Positions 34,242 to 47,794 of a stretch of DNA of 64,000 bases are shown here, one piece after another; the stretch's first letter is position 1, and the number at the start of each line of letters is the position of its first letter. This stretch comes from Endomychus coccineus (taxonomy: Eukaryota; Arthropoda; Insecta; Coleoptera; Endomychidae), in NCBI GenBank assembly GCA_958510875.1, contig OY294067.1, positions 136,803,726 to 136,867,725 on the forward strand, written 5' to 3'. Below the pieces are notes generated by a model. The model was not told where the DNA came from and did not search any database. It saw nothing but the letters and a program-made list of their open reading frames with translations. The translations under genes and the position numbers were made by a program.

Positions 34242-36640
34242 GTAAAATCCTCAATGAAGGTTCACCAAACCGAGACTATGCGAGACTTTTGATGATCTGG
34301 TCTCGCTCATAAATCTTGAATAAGGGCAATCTGGAAGTTGAAGAGGGTTTACGAGGTGCGAGACTATGATTCGAGATGCGTTCACAGTATAATCTACTAT
34401 GACCAATCATTTGCTATTAAACTGCACACGTAGTAAGGCGAGACGATGATTATTGAAATTTTGTATCATGACAATTTATTTCCGGAATTTGGCAATCGAT
34501 GGTTACATAAATCGAACAATTAACAATTGACATTGATGAATAAGAAAAATTCTATTTATAACTAGAAATAAACACGCAGTCAAACCGAATCTAGGTAGAG
34601 AGACATTACTCAGTATATAATTCTTGTACAAATTTTTCCATGAGAATCTGCGACAGTATGCGTTCAATTGTGAGAAAAAATATATAAGCCCAATCATCGC
34701 AACGGTGTCTTATCTCCAATCAAAATATCTAGAAGGAAAATGCTGAACATTTCTCTATATGTATTGTATTAAATTTTCTACGTTTTTATATAAAACTAAT
34801 TTTATTTTCGTTCATAGAATGCGATTTGCTTATACTTATGACTGAACATTAATGAGTACGAAAAAGTCAACCTTATAAAGTGGATATGTGGATAGTGGAT
34901 AAAGTGGGCAGTGGATAAAGTTGATTATTTCGTACTTGTTAGTGTTATAGCGTATCCACAGTTGTGAACTCTTTTTGTGAATAACTTATGACGGAAGTTT
35001 ACTCTGCAGATGACATCTGTAAACAAGTATTATTCAATATATCCTCTCATATGCGTTATTACAGGATGTGTTAAAGATCGCGAATCTTTAGTTTAATACT
35101 AGATATTTTTATCATTATCATATATCCATAACTCATCGTTCAGCATTTATTAATTCATAATTATTCGATATATTGTGTATTTGGATCTCGGATTGGCTTA
35201 ATAACAACCCAATCACCTGGTTATTCAATGGGTCTTGTTAATTTGTTTATGAATGTCCATTAGGTTAGGACTTCCAGAAGTCCTAAAGGAATACTGACAA
35301 TTATATATCATTTGCATAATCAGGAAAAATACAAACTGTTTCTACTTGGTATTCCCAATATCTATTTTTGTATTGTTTAAGATCACGAAAAATCACTAGA
35401 AATCCATACTCTGAATTGGGAAGATAGCCAGGTCTAGGTATTGGAAAAACAGAGCACTTAGCATTCAGTCTCAATCCTTTAACTGAGAAACATTATAAAT
35501 TATATTATCAACATTTCAACACATCATTGACTTTATCTGTAACCAAACATGCATATATTGTAAATATAGCATAATTCTATTCACATCTAGTTTGAATCTA
35601 TTTCTTCGTATATATTCGGACCATCATCACGTTAATAACAAGAAGTATATAAGTTTATACGCAGATTTACAACTTGCAATGTATTATCAATTTGAAACAT
35701 GGTTCTTTGAGCCCAATGTTTCAGACCGGTATAACATTAGAGGAAAATTGTCATACAATTAGTGCCAAAATTGAGTCACTTCGACATTACCTCGTGAAGA
35801 AAACAAATATTTCATCACCGAATTGGGTCCCATCACATCAATAACAACCTAGACAAACATGGCACACTACCAAAGAGCAACTTCTGTGTAACCTGTAGGT
35901 CATTCTCCCTCCCACACAGCACAATATAACTCTATGAACATGATAGAATATTATTCTAGAATCTTAGAATATAACTATAAAACACCTACAATGCTGTGAT
36001 AACCTCCGTAGAATCGTCCAGGGGCGCCACTTACTTGATCTCATAAATATGTTATACAGTAAATCCATGACATATCTGAAATATTCTCTGAAAATGAACA
36101 GGATAACTAATATCATTGTTATAGTTAACCTCGTTATATTCTATGTACATTTCATACTCTTAACAAATATTCCAATTACGTTATTAAAGCTAATTCTTAG
36201 AGAAAAATATCGACATTGATGCAGCAGCAATTATTTCACATAATTATCTTAGGCTAAATTCAATTCTTCAAAGTTCGCTTTGTATGTTTTAATTTGTGAA
36301 TAAGAATGAGATGAGTAGGTAAATGAAAGTGAACTTTTTCCCTCCCTCACCTAAAAAATAAAACACTTTCTTACTAACATCATATGAAACGAAACTTGCC
36401 AATTTTGACAACACATTTTGAGATGAATTATTCTAGTGGTATAAATACCATTTAATATCAGTCAAGGCTTAGTTGATATTCAAATATAGGTTCCTTTTGT
36501 CTTGAATAAGGATAATAAATGACCAGTGCAAACCTCCATTTTCAAACTTATCATGAAGGACTTTATTCTCAATAAAATAAAAAGCTATTCATATATAACA
36601 TAATATAAAAAAGGAATTATGAAAAACAACACCAATCTCT
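34242..36640. other. TLP intron 1, first part, no genes recognised
   Basis: AT-rich. A faint fragment at about 35835-35925 (SHHINNNLDKHGTLPKSNFC) recalls the zinc-knuckle end of Jockey-type RNase H/ORF2 proteins but is too short to call. Otherwise nothing. Confidence 0.4.
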
Positions 36641-36649
36641 ACTGATACA

Positions 36650-37340
36650 TGTTTTCATGAATCAAAATATTCAACAATATATTTTCACGATATAGTATTT
36701 TCCATTTTTCTGTGTCATTTATTTCTTTAGACCTCTTTGTTTGCACTTTACAGGCAATGCCTTGACACTATGTTCAAGAGCATCCCTGGTTTCATTTTTA
36801 CGTACATTCATTGCAAAATCTTGAAATGAAAATTCCTTGATATAGCAAAAAACAGAAAATGATCTTCGTAAACTAAGCAGCAATGTAGTTGAACGATGTA
36901 CGTACTTAATTTAATGATGGAAAGCTTTCCAGAAATACACATTTTCTTACATAGCCAATTAATATAAGATGCATACAGTCAAATGATACCTGTGTAACAA
37001 ATTGAATGTTTGGTATACATTCTAAAATGAATGATTCTCCTCTTGAAGTTTACTTCTAGAATTATTATCTGTCCGTTTTTAACATTGAGAAGATTGAAGC
37101 ATCTACTCTTCAAGAACTGACCCTTTGCAAACATGTTGTACATGATTGGAATCCAGTGTGACCTTTTGTATATAAAATGAATGATTTAGATGGAGCATCA
37201 GCAATAAGGCATTCAATAGAATACTTCAAATTTTCACCTTGAAAGTGTGTACCGCACAATTCAACAGCCTCACTGACAATCTTTTCCATAAAAGTATTTG
37301 CACTCAAAATATCTTGTTTTTCTATCCAATAAAGCAATTA
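36650..37340 (-). pseudogene. CACTA-like/unclassified transposase fragment
   Basis: The frame 37110-37337 (minus) contains ECLIADAPSKSF...KGHTGFQSCTTC, close to the CDAPA..F....KGH.G...C..C motif shared by a family of transposon-derived proteins common in insects and cnidarians. Further 3' on the minus strand, degraded phrases LPVKCKQRGLK and NDTEKWKILY (about 36670-36770) fit its following R.L.E...WKA.E block. The frame is broken between the two. Confidence 0.45.
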
Positions 37341-37789
37341 CCTTATTAACAGCATTAACAAGACCAAGGTGTGTATAATATCCTGGTTAAACCTTATAAA
37401 GTGCTGTACTGCTAGGAGTATTATTGTCAGATTATTATCACTAGCCCACGATTTAAGATCGCAAATAGATAACTTTTTATTAGATCTAATTTGAAGTGTT
37501 CAGGATGGACATTCAAAATTTTCTATACAACGAGTGTTACTGTTATTATTTCTTGTCCACAAATTTATATAAAAAAATACTCCTATCATACTACAATTAG
37601 AATCAAAATTGGTTTTAGGTTACAGGACCGCAACGTGCTTTTCGTATGTGTGCTTTCTAGAAAAAAAATCTTATGTTGTTGTTCGTCGTTCGTACAGAAT
37701 AATTATAACATAGCAAGAATGAAAGGTGTCCCAAGGGCAAATTTAATCAAATATTGAGTAAGAAAATTTGAGAGTACTGGAAACACAAT

Positions 37790-38460
37790 GATGAGTAGTA
37801 AACCGCCCATGGTCAGCAAAATCGAACATAAATATTGAATTTGTACGCCAGTCTGTTAACGAGGATTCCCGCTATCATTAAGTTCGCGTGCAGCCTCTCA
37901 CTTTGCACAAATCGCCAGAATATGTATTTCCATCCATGTGGATGAATTAAAACCATTAGATCTGCTAATCGTTTAAAGTTCTATAGAACAATGAGAGATC
38001 ACAACAACATATGGTTTTCTGATTACTCCAATTCTTACATTTATGGACATTTGAATAAGTAGACTTGCCGCTACTGGTCACAGCACAACCCGCAACTCTT
38101 CTTTCGAATCAATTACACTCACCTGTTATCGTCTGGTCTGCTATATCAAGCCAAGGAATCATGGCTCTATATTTTTTGAGGACAAACGTGTTCAATTCAA
38201 ACTGTTACATCTGAGCGCTACTGCCACATGATTAGAACTTTTTTGATTTCTGAAATTCAGAACCAGAATGGCTACAATAGAAACACGTTTTTCCAGCAAC
38301 ATGTAGCGACTTCTCATGTCACAAACAATTTCTTCGATGCTCTTCATCGATTATTATTCCCAGGAAGGGTCATCAGTCATAAAGGAGACATTACAGTCCG
38401 GTCGATCAAGAATTTTTGGTTAAAATTATACTACCTTTTTCTAAACAATTTTTAGATTTA
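37790..38460 (+). pseudogene. mariner-like transposase relic (second subfamily)
   Basis: The frame 38228-38455 reads NTFFQQHVATSHVTNNFFDA and FPGRVISHKGDI. This is a decayed version of the WFQQDGATCHT.....LL...FPGRVISR.GDI..PPRS block of a distinct insect mariner-like subfamily. The catalytic Asp of QQDGA is replaced by His. Upstream (37860-37980) HTH-like phrases such as SVNEDSR and HKSPEYVF can be followed only with frame changes. Confidence 0.55.
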
Positions 38461-40485
38461 GATGCGCTTTTTACCTTATAAATCCGTAAAAGATGTGCTG
38501 AGAAAGATAAGGCAGTTTTACGGCAATTTTTCAGTATTTTTAAAATAAATATTTTATATTTTATACATTTGAATTCTTTTTAAAGTTTGTAAGAAAATAA
38601 TAATCATTACTCTAATATTTTTTTTGAAATCATTGTTATAGTATAACCACATCTATTAACTTTTTCAACTGAATGATAAACTTCCGTGAATTCAATAATA
38701 ACTGTAACACCTATGAACTGTTTCCATACGTTACTTCATGATATTTAAGTATTTAATCCAAACTTCAGCTGTGCACGCGTGAAATTTACGCTACCTGCCT
38801 CACTTTTCTATGTAAAAATAATATTCGGAAGGCTATTTTTTTTTACCTCGCTGTAGATATTTTTGTTATTGATCTAATAAGTGTTAGTTTATTTGAAGCC
38901 TCTTCTTTGTTCTCAATTTGTGTTTTTTTGAGAAGGTTGTATTGTGGGTCCGTAGTGTGCTCAAACGCGTTTCATTCGGTATTTTGACTTCTACTAAACC
39001 AAAACTGTTCAACTTGGGATCAAAATGTTCGTCTCTAATTTTTCTAACAATATACTGAGCTTAATTTCTTTTTGAGAATCCTAAACTAAAAAAAAAACTT
39101 CTTGACAGTCCGAATTTTTCATAATCGTCTAGAAATTCGAAATTGAAAACCGCTTACACCACCTATTCTACCAGTTAGAGTATGACAAAATCTACAAAAT
39201 GCACTTTGACTTGGGCCGAAAGACCCATTTGTTCTCTAGTAATCGCATTTTTACGATTTTTCAAAAAAATCCGATTTTGGCGCGAAAAATTAATATGGGC
39301 CAAAAAACAAAAACCAAAAAAAGAAGGCAAAAATGTGATCATTCGACTGGAATAGCTGAGATGAAATATCTAAATTGGTAGAGAAAATAATTTTTCAACT
39401 TTCATGAAAAAAATAACAGGTTAATGGGCCCTATCTCGCGTCGCGCCCCCAGTAAGCTACTGACTTCTACCTGGTCTGGTCCCAAACGACACGTGTTTTT
39501 TAGCACACAACTTTTATTCCAAACATTTTACTTATACAACCTAAAGTTCTTAATTTATTTTCAAAATACGGAAATATACCCATTTTTTGCCGTAAAAACC
39601 TGTACCACAACGTTTATGGCTTTATGATGTAAATTAGCACATCAAAATACATATAAAAAGTTGTATAGGTAAAGGTCCAAAAATTTCAAAATTTATGCGA
39701 TTTCGCTCATTGAGCGACTGGACTATTAATTGACCACCGAGGAGTCCCGATCTATCAACAGCAGATTTTTTTCTGAGGGGACACCTCATGAGTAAGATGT
39801 ATACCGCACTGCCCCAAGATTTGAGGGTATTGAAGCAAAAGAAAACAGATGAAATCAACACTATTCTTCGTGCAATGTTCCCCAGTGTTCGGAACCTCAG
39901 TTCGAGATTGTGAAAACATGAACGGTGCTCATTTATCCAATATTATCTCTTACTAATAAAACGTTATGTTTAGGCTTCCTGTTAATAATAAATTCAACTT
40001 GATAAAATAGTTTTTAGTATTTAGATTATCTTAAACGGAATATTATGGAAAATGTTCTTGAAATATCCATCAAGAATATTCCATATGAATTTACAACAGG
40101 ATTTACTCAATTTATTGTACTAACCGAAACTGTGGAGCTTGGAATAATTTAAGGGTGTAATAAACCGACCACTTCATTAAAATATTAGTTTCTATATGAA
40201 CAAATACAAACTTATGTCAGGGCTGGTCTGCAAGTTATTTACACTGTTTTAGACCTTTTCTCCGTTACATTTACAAAGGGCTCGAACCCACATCTACTAT
40301 CTTATTGCAGGCAAGTCATCCTGACAAGTGATAAGTAATTCATAGACCTGCTAAAATGAAAGTAGGCGACCGCTAACGGTACATACTGGAATTTTATTAA
40401 ATTTCACAAAATATATTACTAGCTTACACACTAAACATGAAAAGATGTACCACAGTTCGGCTAATCCTACTAATTGATTGACCTC
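38461..40485. other. TLP intron 1, gene-free stretch
   Basis: No convincing coding sequence. A B-box-like GGTTCGAGCCC on the minus strand near 40280 could mark a degraded SINE or the edge of the adjacent gypsy fossil, but the rest of a tRNA shape is not visible. Confidence 0.4.
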
Positions 40486-40489
40486 AATC

Positions 40490-42240
40490 ATTCAGGAACT
40501 TAACTATTGCAACTTCCAAGTAATGCACAATTACGACTGGTCCGTAACGTTTGGAAGCCAAGGCTTCATATTTGCTGGGGAGCATACACCTTCACATGGC
40601 AAACTGGTCAATTGTTAACCTCTCGGGTAAGAGATAATGTAGCGATCCCGATCTAACACTTCTTTAACAGCATATGGGCTTCTGAAAGCAAGGAGTAATT
40701 TCTTATTGACACCCGTACTTACGTCGACGTTCCGAATCATGACGTACTCGCCTTTTTCGTACTTTATTGGAGCTCCATCATGTCGCGAATAATAGTACTG
40801 CTGATTGGTTCGAGCAGTATATTCTAATCTATTACTCGCGTCGTTGCAAATACTCTCTAAATCGCTGTCTTGTTTGCGGGATCAACTCTAACATTACTTG
40901 CACAAATTATCATCCAGTGGTCCTAATTGTAACTGGGTTATTCCTAATTATAACTCTGATGGACTTTTGCCTGTGACCCTATTTACGATGTTATTAAAAG
41001 CACATTCGACTCTGTCGATACCTGATTCAATTTGTCACGTTGGGGACAAAATTTGCTAACATAGGAGTCAGGGTACGATTAACTATTTCTATCTGACCAT
41101 TCGCGTGCGGTGTACCAGTGACAATCATAGAGTGTTGAATGCCATGTTGTTCTATAAAATCAGCAAATTTATTCGAGGTAAACGCAGAACACCTCTATCT
41201 GCGACAATTTTTATTGGCCGGCTATAATGACAAAAATACGTTTCCACGCATTTGATTGCTTTGTCAGCATTGATACTTCGTACCGGGTCAAACTTAACAA
41301 ATCGATTATTTCAAAGATAAAGCACCATAATGATCATCATGTTCACTTTGAAATGGTACTTTACATTTATCAACAAAATAGAATTTACCTTCAGGCTTGC
41401 CCGAGCTCTTTTTCAAATATGTAATACATTTCAAACAATTGAATGTATTCTGAATGTTTGTTTTCAATCCGGGGATTTAGTAGGTTCTTACTAAATATTC
41501 AGTTTTTCCGAGCATTCTTAATGACCAACACTATTATAACACTCTTGTATGACAACATTTTTCATACTACTTGGAACATGAGAAACTAATTCATCATTCG
41601 ATTTTCTATAAACTAACCCATTTGACCGTTCAAAATGTTTTGTCTTGTCGTTCTTTCAATTGGGACTTCAACTCAGATATCTCGAGATCAGCGTTTTGAA
41701 AAATAGATAAAGTCCGTTCGAAGCTACTTTCTGTAATAAGCAAAACAGTAGTGTTTTGCGTGCTCAAAGCGCCCGCATGCTGCATACAGTCGTTTTTCCG
41801 GTGTTCAACTTTAAAATCGTAATTTTCTAATATTTATGCCCAACGCATAATTCTGGGATTAATCTATTTCATCTCAAGAGTCATTGTCAAACTATTACAA
41901 TCCGTTACGAAAGTGAAAGGTCTATATTGCAAATAAATTCTAAATCGCTTCAAACAATACACTATTTCTAGAGTCTCCAGCTCAAAGCTATGACAGCGTC
42001 AGTTGTTCGGCGATTGTAGTAGAAAGCTGGCTGAATCTGATTGTTTTTGCTTTAACACTGACCCGAACCCGTGTGAACTAGCATCACAGTGCAATTCATT
42101 CTCTAATTGTGTTGAAAATATGGCTAAAATTGGATTTGCCACTAAAAAATGTTTTGAATGTTCCAATGTTTTTTGTTGTCACCGATAAAATTTCTCCTCA
42201 GAGACCGACAGTTAAGTCTGGCACACAATACCTCCTGGAA
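40490..42240 (-). pseudogene. Ty3/gypsy pol fossil: RNase H and integrase
   Basis: Minus-strand reading across frames. At about 42140 KNIF..ANPI and at about 42080 ELHCDASSHGFGSVLKQKQ (RNase H DAS box), then SFELETLEIVYCLKRFRIYL, PFTFVTDCNSLTMTL, NPRIMRWA and VEHRK near 41830. Further on, ADRG near 41205 and GTPHANGQIEIVNRTLTPML near 41100 (integrase core with catalytic Glu, IEIVN), then GVNKKLLLAFRSPYAVKEVL near 40650 (C-terminal domain). Many stops and frameshifts. This differs from the element at the window start, being of the PHANGQ.E..NR.LTPML type. Confidence 0.7.
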
Positions 42241-42259
42241 CTTGTTTGCTGGGACTCTA

Positions 42260-45200
42260 CAAGACGCAGTGTCTAACAACAATGAAACCAATTCCAACGT
42301 CAAATGCCTTATCTTTTTCGAGATGTGGAGGAACCGGACATAGTCGAAATATTTGTGATAATCCAGCTATTCTGCCCCAGATGTCGTCTCCCCGGAATTG
42401 AGTCACTCGACTGCCCTTGCAGTACACCTGGAAAGGCTCCCGGGACAGCATAGCAACGAGGCCTAAGCTGATTTTCGTTGGACAAGCCTTGATGAGGAAT
42501 ATGAAGAAAACTCACCTGGCAGCACTATGGAAATATAAATCCTTAAACACGACCAGGAGAAGCAAAATTACCGCAAGTATGTTCGGGAAAATTACCCGTG
42601 AAGTCGTCTGGCTGCAAACTTCAGTCAACCGCTGTTGAGATGGTGTCACTAAATTGTAATACCGCTCATACAGTGAGTAATCCAAACTCACCGAATACTC
42701 GTAAAAGTTTAGGCTAACATCACTCTGCTATTTCGCCATATGTTCAACCGTTGTTTATTCGTAATAAGGTAGAAACTAAGTGAATCAATTTTCCTGATTT
42801 GTAGAAAGAAAACAGTCTGCATCCCTGTGTGAGCCCCGATAGGATAGTTTAATAATACCGCTACCGAGTGTCAGGGAGAGATTTTTCTGCTTTAGTCACC
42901 TTTTTTTCACCTCCAGTTTAATTATGGGCATCTTTAATCATCACATTCATGTTCAGCACGTTTGAAAACCCCCGATTAATCATTTTGAGATAATTTGTTT
43001 CCAAAATTCCTTTAAACTTCCTGAGACCGACGTGGTACCCAGGTTTACTAAACACCAGATGGATTATGGACATTCTAATCATCATATACGTGTTCAACAC
43101 CTTCGGAAACAACCGAGTAACAATTTTTAGATAATTTGCTTTCAATAAAATTCCCGTAAATTCCCTGTCACTGACGTGGTACCCAGGTGTACTAACTCCA
43201 AGGTGGATTATTGGCATTTTTAATCATCATTTTCGTGTTCAGCACCCTCGAAGACTTTCGAGTAACAATTATGAGATAATTTGGTTTCAATAAAATGTGT
43301 GTGAATTTCCTGAGACAGACGTGGTACCCAGGGCTACTGACCTCCAGGTGGATTATGGAAATTTTTGATCATCATATTTGTGTTCAGCACCCTCGGAAAC
43401 AACCGAGTAACAATTTAGAGATAATTTGTTTGCAACAAAATTTCTGTAAATTCCTGAGACCGACGGGGTACCCTGGTTTACTAACTTCCATGTGGATGAT
43501 GAGCATTTTTAATCATCATATTCGTGTTCAGCACCCTTGAAAATTATCGAGTAAGATGAATTGTTTTGAATAAAATTTCTGTAAATTTCCTTAGACGGAC
43601 GTGGTACCCAGGGTTACTGACCTCCAGGTGAATTATGGGCATTTTTAATCATCATATTCGTGTTCAGCATCCTTGTAAGCCCCCGAGTAACAATTTTAAG
43701 ATAATTTGGTTCCAGTAAAATGTCTGTAAATTCCCTGAGACCGACGTGGTACCCAGGTTTACTAACCTCCAGGTGGATTATGAGCATACTTAATAGGAGC
43801 GACTCGTTCTTTTATAAGCAACCATGGAATGGGGCTTGTTTGTGCCAGACCTTCGATGTAAAACCGCTTCTTATCAATACAGTAGTGGCCAATGGAAATT
43901 TGGGGTCTAGTACTGCCGCTTACCGGATGGAATGCATCGTAAGATGTGGGGAAATTCAAGCTGAATCTGTAAATTTGCTCAGTTTATTACCCGATATCGT
44001 GGTTGGAATGGAAATTCTCAGTTCAGGGCTGTTTTCACTGCATCTACCTTCTGCCAGTGTGTATTTTGATGACAATTTAATTCCGAGCAATTCAAACCAA
44101 GATCCGAAATACTTTTTCCTAGAAACCAATTGAAATATTTCATAGAAATCCAAAGTAATTAAAAACGTGCACTATCGAGATGAATCAAATGCACTCCTTG
44201 CTACTGTGTCCATAGAAGAACAGTGAAAGTTTATACGATTTTTGGAGACTTTAAACTTACATTATTTGAGAAGATTGAAGGAACCCCACAATTGGTTTAA
44301 CTTAAAATCAAGCTAACTAAGAAGGACCGGATAAAGCCGCACTACCGACCATTCGAATCCAAAGATGCAGGCAATTATAAACGAGGAAGTTGACCGAATG
44401 CTAGTCGAGGGTGTTATCGAGCCTTCGAGCAGTCTGTGAATTTTACCCGTGGTGGTAGAGAAAAATTAAGATGGCAAACCGAGCTCTTGCATAGATTTCT
44501 TCATGATTAATATCGTTTTAGTAGCAGTGTCATACTAGACAAACTCCGCCGGGTCCGTTACATCTCTAGCATTGATTCAAAGCAAGTTTATTGGCAAATA
44601 CTACTGTCACCGGAAAGTAAACTCATCATGGCATTTACTGTTCCTGGTCGAGGTTTGTTTCAATTCAAAGCTACGGCATTCGGATTGCACTCCGCAGCGG
44701 CCACTTTTCAAAGATTAATTGATGTCATCATTGAACCGGAAATGGATCTCAATGCATTTACATATCTAGATATCATTGTATTGGGAGACTCTTTTGAGCA
44801 ACACCTGGCCAATTTGAAAAAAGGTTTCCGCCGTGTACAACAAGCCAACTTAAAGATCAATTCAGAAAAGTGTCAGCTCTGCCGTACGTCTCTCAAATAT
44901 TTATTACACGTTGTCACCGCCGAAGGTATTCATACCGGCACGGCTAAAATAGAAGCTATTATGCAAATCCCCAGTCCATCAACTGGAAGAGCGCTGTATT
45001 GAGTTTTGAAGATCGCTTCTTGGTACCGCCATTTCATACCATCCTTCTCACAGATTGTTAGTCCGTTGACGAGTTTTTTGCTGAAAAACCGACTCTGAAA
45101 TTGGGGTGATAAATAACAAGCAGCATTTAATAACTTAAAGGTCATGTTAACGAGCGCCCCGTGTTGGCTTGTTCTGATTTAAGCTATACACTTCATCTCA

Positions 45201-45690
45201 CAAACCGACGCCTCTAATGTATAATGAGCGACGGCGTTGACACAAAACATAGAGGAAACCGACCGAATCATTGATTACGCCAGTCGAACATTGGTACTCG
45301 CCGAAAGGAACCATTCTGTCACTGGCTATTGTACGGGGCATTGAGAAGATGAGACCCCATTAAGAAGACTACTGATTTACCATTCTGAGTGACCATCAGT
45401 CATTACGATAGTTACACTGTATCAAAAACCCTACTGGGAGAGATACAGCTATGAAAGAAATGAAGGTTGGAATCTATGTTTGAGAAAGATCCGAAAGGCC
45501 GAATGACCATCTCCGAATTTGAGACGAGACTAGGAAACTATTGTAGGCAAGAAAATATAGCCACACCAAGTATGTCGACTGATAGATCGCAGGCACAACT
45601 GGAACTGACCACAAGCCTACTAGAACCCAATACCCAACCAGTGGTCTTCCTTCATTCGAAGACAATTAGCATTGTTATCTGGTAAAAGTC
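42260..45690 (+). pseudogene. Ty3/gypsy gag-pol fossil, + strand
   Basis: Order on +: zinc knuckle CGGTGHSRNIC (about 42322-42355, the C-X4-H-X4-C part); a minisatellite at 42903-43800; a protease-like stretch (43835-44040, ending SLLPDIVVGMEIL); RT from about 44290 (KLTKKDRIKPHYRPF, SSIDSKQVYWQILLSPESK, then 44628-45002 FTVPGRGLFQFKATAFGLHS); RNase H-like DYASRTLVLAERN (about 45270) and an end near 45690. The RT active box reads YLDI instead of YLDD, and stops and frameshifts break every domain. It runs opposite to the neighbouring gypsy fossil at 40490-42240. Both lie in TLP intron 1. Confidence 0.7.
42903..43800. repeat. minisatellite, six copies of a ~144-bp unit
   Basis: The phrase GACGTGGTACCCAGG recurs at 43029, 43173, 43318, 43462, 43598 and 43743 (spacings 144, 145, 144, 136, 145). 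It is followed each time by ...ACTAACCTCCAGGTGGATTATG and ATCATCATATTCGTGTTCAGCA. Copies differ by about 10-20 percent. The array sits between the zinc-knuckle and protease regions of the + strand gypsy fossil. Confidence 0.9.
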
Positions 45691-46684
45691 AAATGGAGAT
45701 AAATCGATGTATTAATAGATTCATTCATTTCTAATTTACCTACTTCGGAATCTATAGTATTTATACCTCTATTATGAATATCATAACACAATCATAAATT
45801 TAAGCATATACGTTATGCTCACCAACTACTTCTTTTGATATCACGGATCAAAACTTGTAGAAAATTATGCTTTCTTTCGATTAATTACTATAATTCATAT
45901 TTCACCAATGAATATAATGAGGAGAAGTTTGGATTCGCATATCTAGATGATGCAACTATATTATAATTGGGATATTTTTCCAATGGTTATAACTATACAT
46001 AGTCTTAGAAAATGTGTCACAAACTTCATCAGTCGATAGGTCATAGAAAAAGTATCGTCATTTATAAACGCTTCCTGGGGAGACTCAGTATTTGAAAGTT
46101 TGGTTCAAAATAATGTTTTTTTTATCATAACTCTCTGCCCGCTGCTACTACCCTGACAAAAGTTTGTCTCTCAATATAGATACCTATAACTTGACAAAAG
46201 AAACATCTGTCCAAGTTGTGTTGCTATTGTTGCTTCCCTCTTTCTACGCACCTGGATATTGTTCGAAAACGGATTCTGAATTCCTCACTGACGTTTTCGT
46301 TGTATTGTTGTAGGAAATGGAACTGGAAAATGAGAGGAAGGTTACTGTAGCCACGCCACTAGACCATTTTATTGAATTCTTCTACTGTCAAACAATAGGT
46401 GCTTGAACCAAATTTTGTCAAAATCGATGTAGCGGTTACAGATTTATAATGAAAAATCAGTTTTGTAAACCGAACATTGGGCTGCCTGCCGTAGGAATTG
46501 TTTCTGAAAAATATGAAACTATGCATTTCGACATTTTTTTCGATAAGCGCATCCGCTAGCCTACACAACAAGCCTCCCAAATAAAATTTATATCGGCTTT
46601 CTAGAGTATGGAGACATAACTGGTTCATTCAAGCATTCGAGATGTTGATCACGGAAATCGATACTGATAACTTTTTCATTACAG
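45691..46684. other. TLP intron 1, last part, no genes
   Basis: AT-rich, nothing recognised. It ends with the splice acceptor CTTTTTCATTACAG at 46684. Confidence 0.5.
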
Positions 46685-46909
46685 GTGAATGTTAAGGCGC
46701 CAAGCAACTGGGCTGGAAGGTTTTGGGCTAGAACTTGGTGTAACCCAGGCACAAAACACTGCAGTACAGGCGACTGTGGAAATAGACGTAGATGTAATGG
46801 AGCCGGCGGTAATCCACCAGTTTCGTTGGCCGAAATCACCCTCAAAGGTGCAGGTGGATTAGATTACTACGACATCTCACTCGTCGATGGTTTCAACATC
46901 CCAGTAGCA
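46685..46909 (+). CDS. thaumatin-like protein, exon 2
   Basis: Seventy-five codons, phase 0 on both sides, after acceptor CATTACAG and before donor GTAAGT. The peptide contains NWAGRFWARTWCNPGTKHC, then TGDCGN and RRRCNGAG (the first four cysteines of the product), PPVSLAEITL and GLDYYDISLVDGFNIPVA. This is the thaumatin-family signature region. It includes the Glu of AEI and the Asp residues of GLDYYD and SLVDG that, in other TLPs, form the acidic cleft. Confidence 0.93.
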
Positions 46910-47790
46910 GTAAGTTCCCAATTACTATCCATTTGAATAGACACATCATCGCATAACATACGTTACGAAGGTGGTATTGTGAGTGTTGTAGCCATTATCA
47001 TGAAGGCGTGGGCTGGAGGAGAGTGAGGTGGGGCATAGTTTTCTATCAGGTTCAACCAGATGTCTATTCATACCTAGAATGTGAATAGCTGGCGACTCGC
47101 ACTTTCATTACAAGAACTGTGTCTATTTTAGTTTATAATCAATGGTCCTTCCATTTCAGTATCTAAATTAGTAATCCACCTTACTGTGAAAACAGTAATA
47201 ACATAGGTGGAAAGATCGAATTATGCTGGAGTATATTCCTTAAGTAAAGAGCAATATTTACTACTATTTGAAAATATGGAAGATACATAATAAAACCTAG
47301 GCAAAATATATTATGCGATCATAACTTCTACTGTCATATTTTCCAAAATACAAAGCGTAAATATAGTGACGCCAATTTGAAATTGAACTATGCTTCTAAA
47401 TTCCCATTTGGTTCTGTCACGTCTATCAGAATTCCAAATTCTTTGTTTATATGTCCTTCTAGACATGAAATAACACTACTACAGTTTTATTTATCTACTT
47501 TCAAATTCAATTTCTAATTTTAATTCTTAATTATTCGTAATTGAATAATGATGTGTATGAACCTTTCCCGTTCTCCTCATATGTATAATCTATCCGATAA
47601 CAGTTTCAAGTTCTTCTACTAGTGCTATGTATGTTACGATTAAAAGATGAGCTGGAATGGGATAATTATGAGGTATTGTGTTTCTGATGAAACATTAGGC
47701 ATGGAGGTAGGAATCGGATCATGGAAGTACTTCTGAGGGTCTGTATAGATATATAATCAGAATCATTGATATCCTACATAACCTAATGCA
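46910..47790. other. TLP intron 2, first part, no genes
   Basis: AT-rich with no recognised coding region or repeat. Confidence 0.5.
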
Positions 47791-47794
47791 AAGC

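Noticed and set aside
42918..43540. Repetitive frames on both strands with YPGLLTS- and PGYHV-type phrases
   Set aside because: They are produced by the 144-bp minisatellite; the period is not always a multiple of three, so frames shift between copies.
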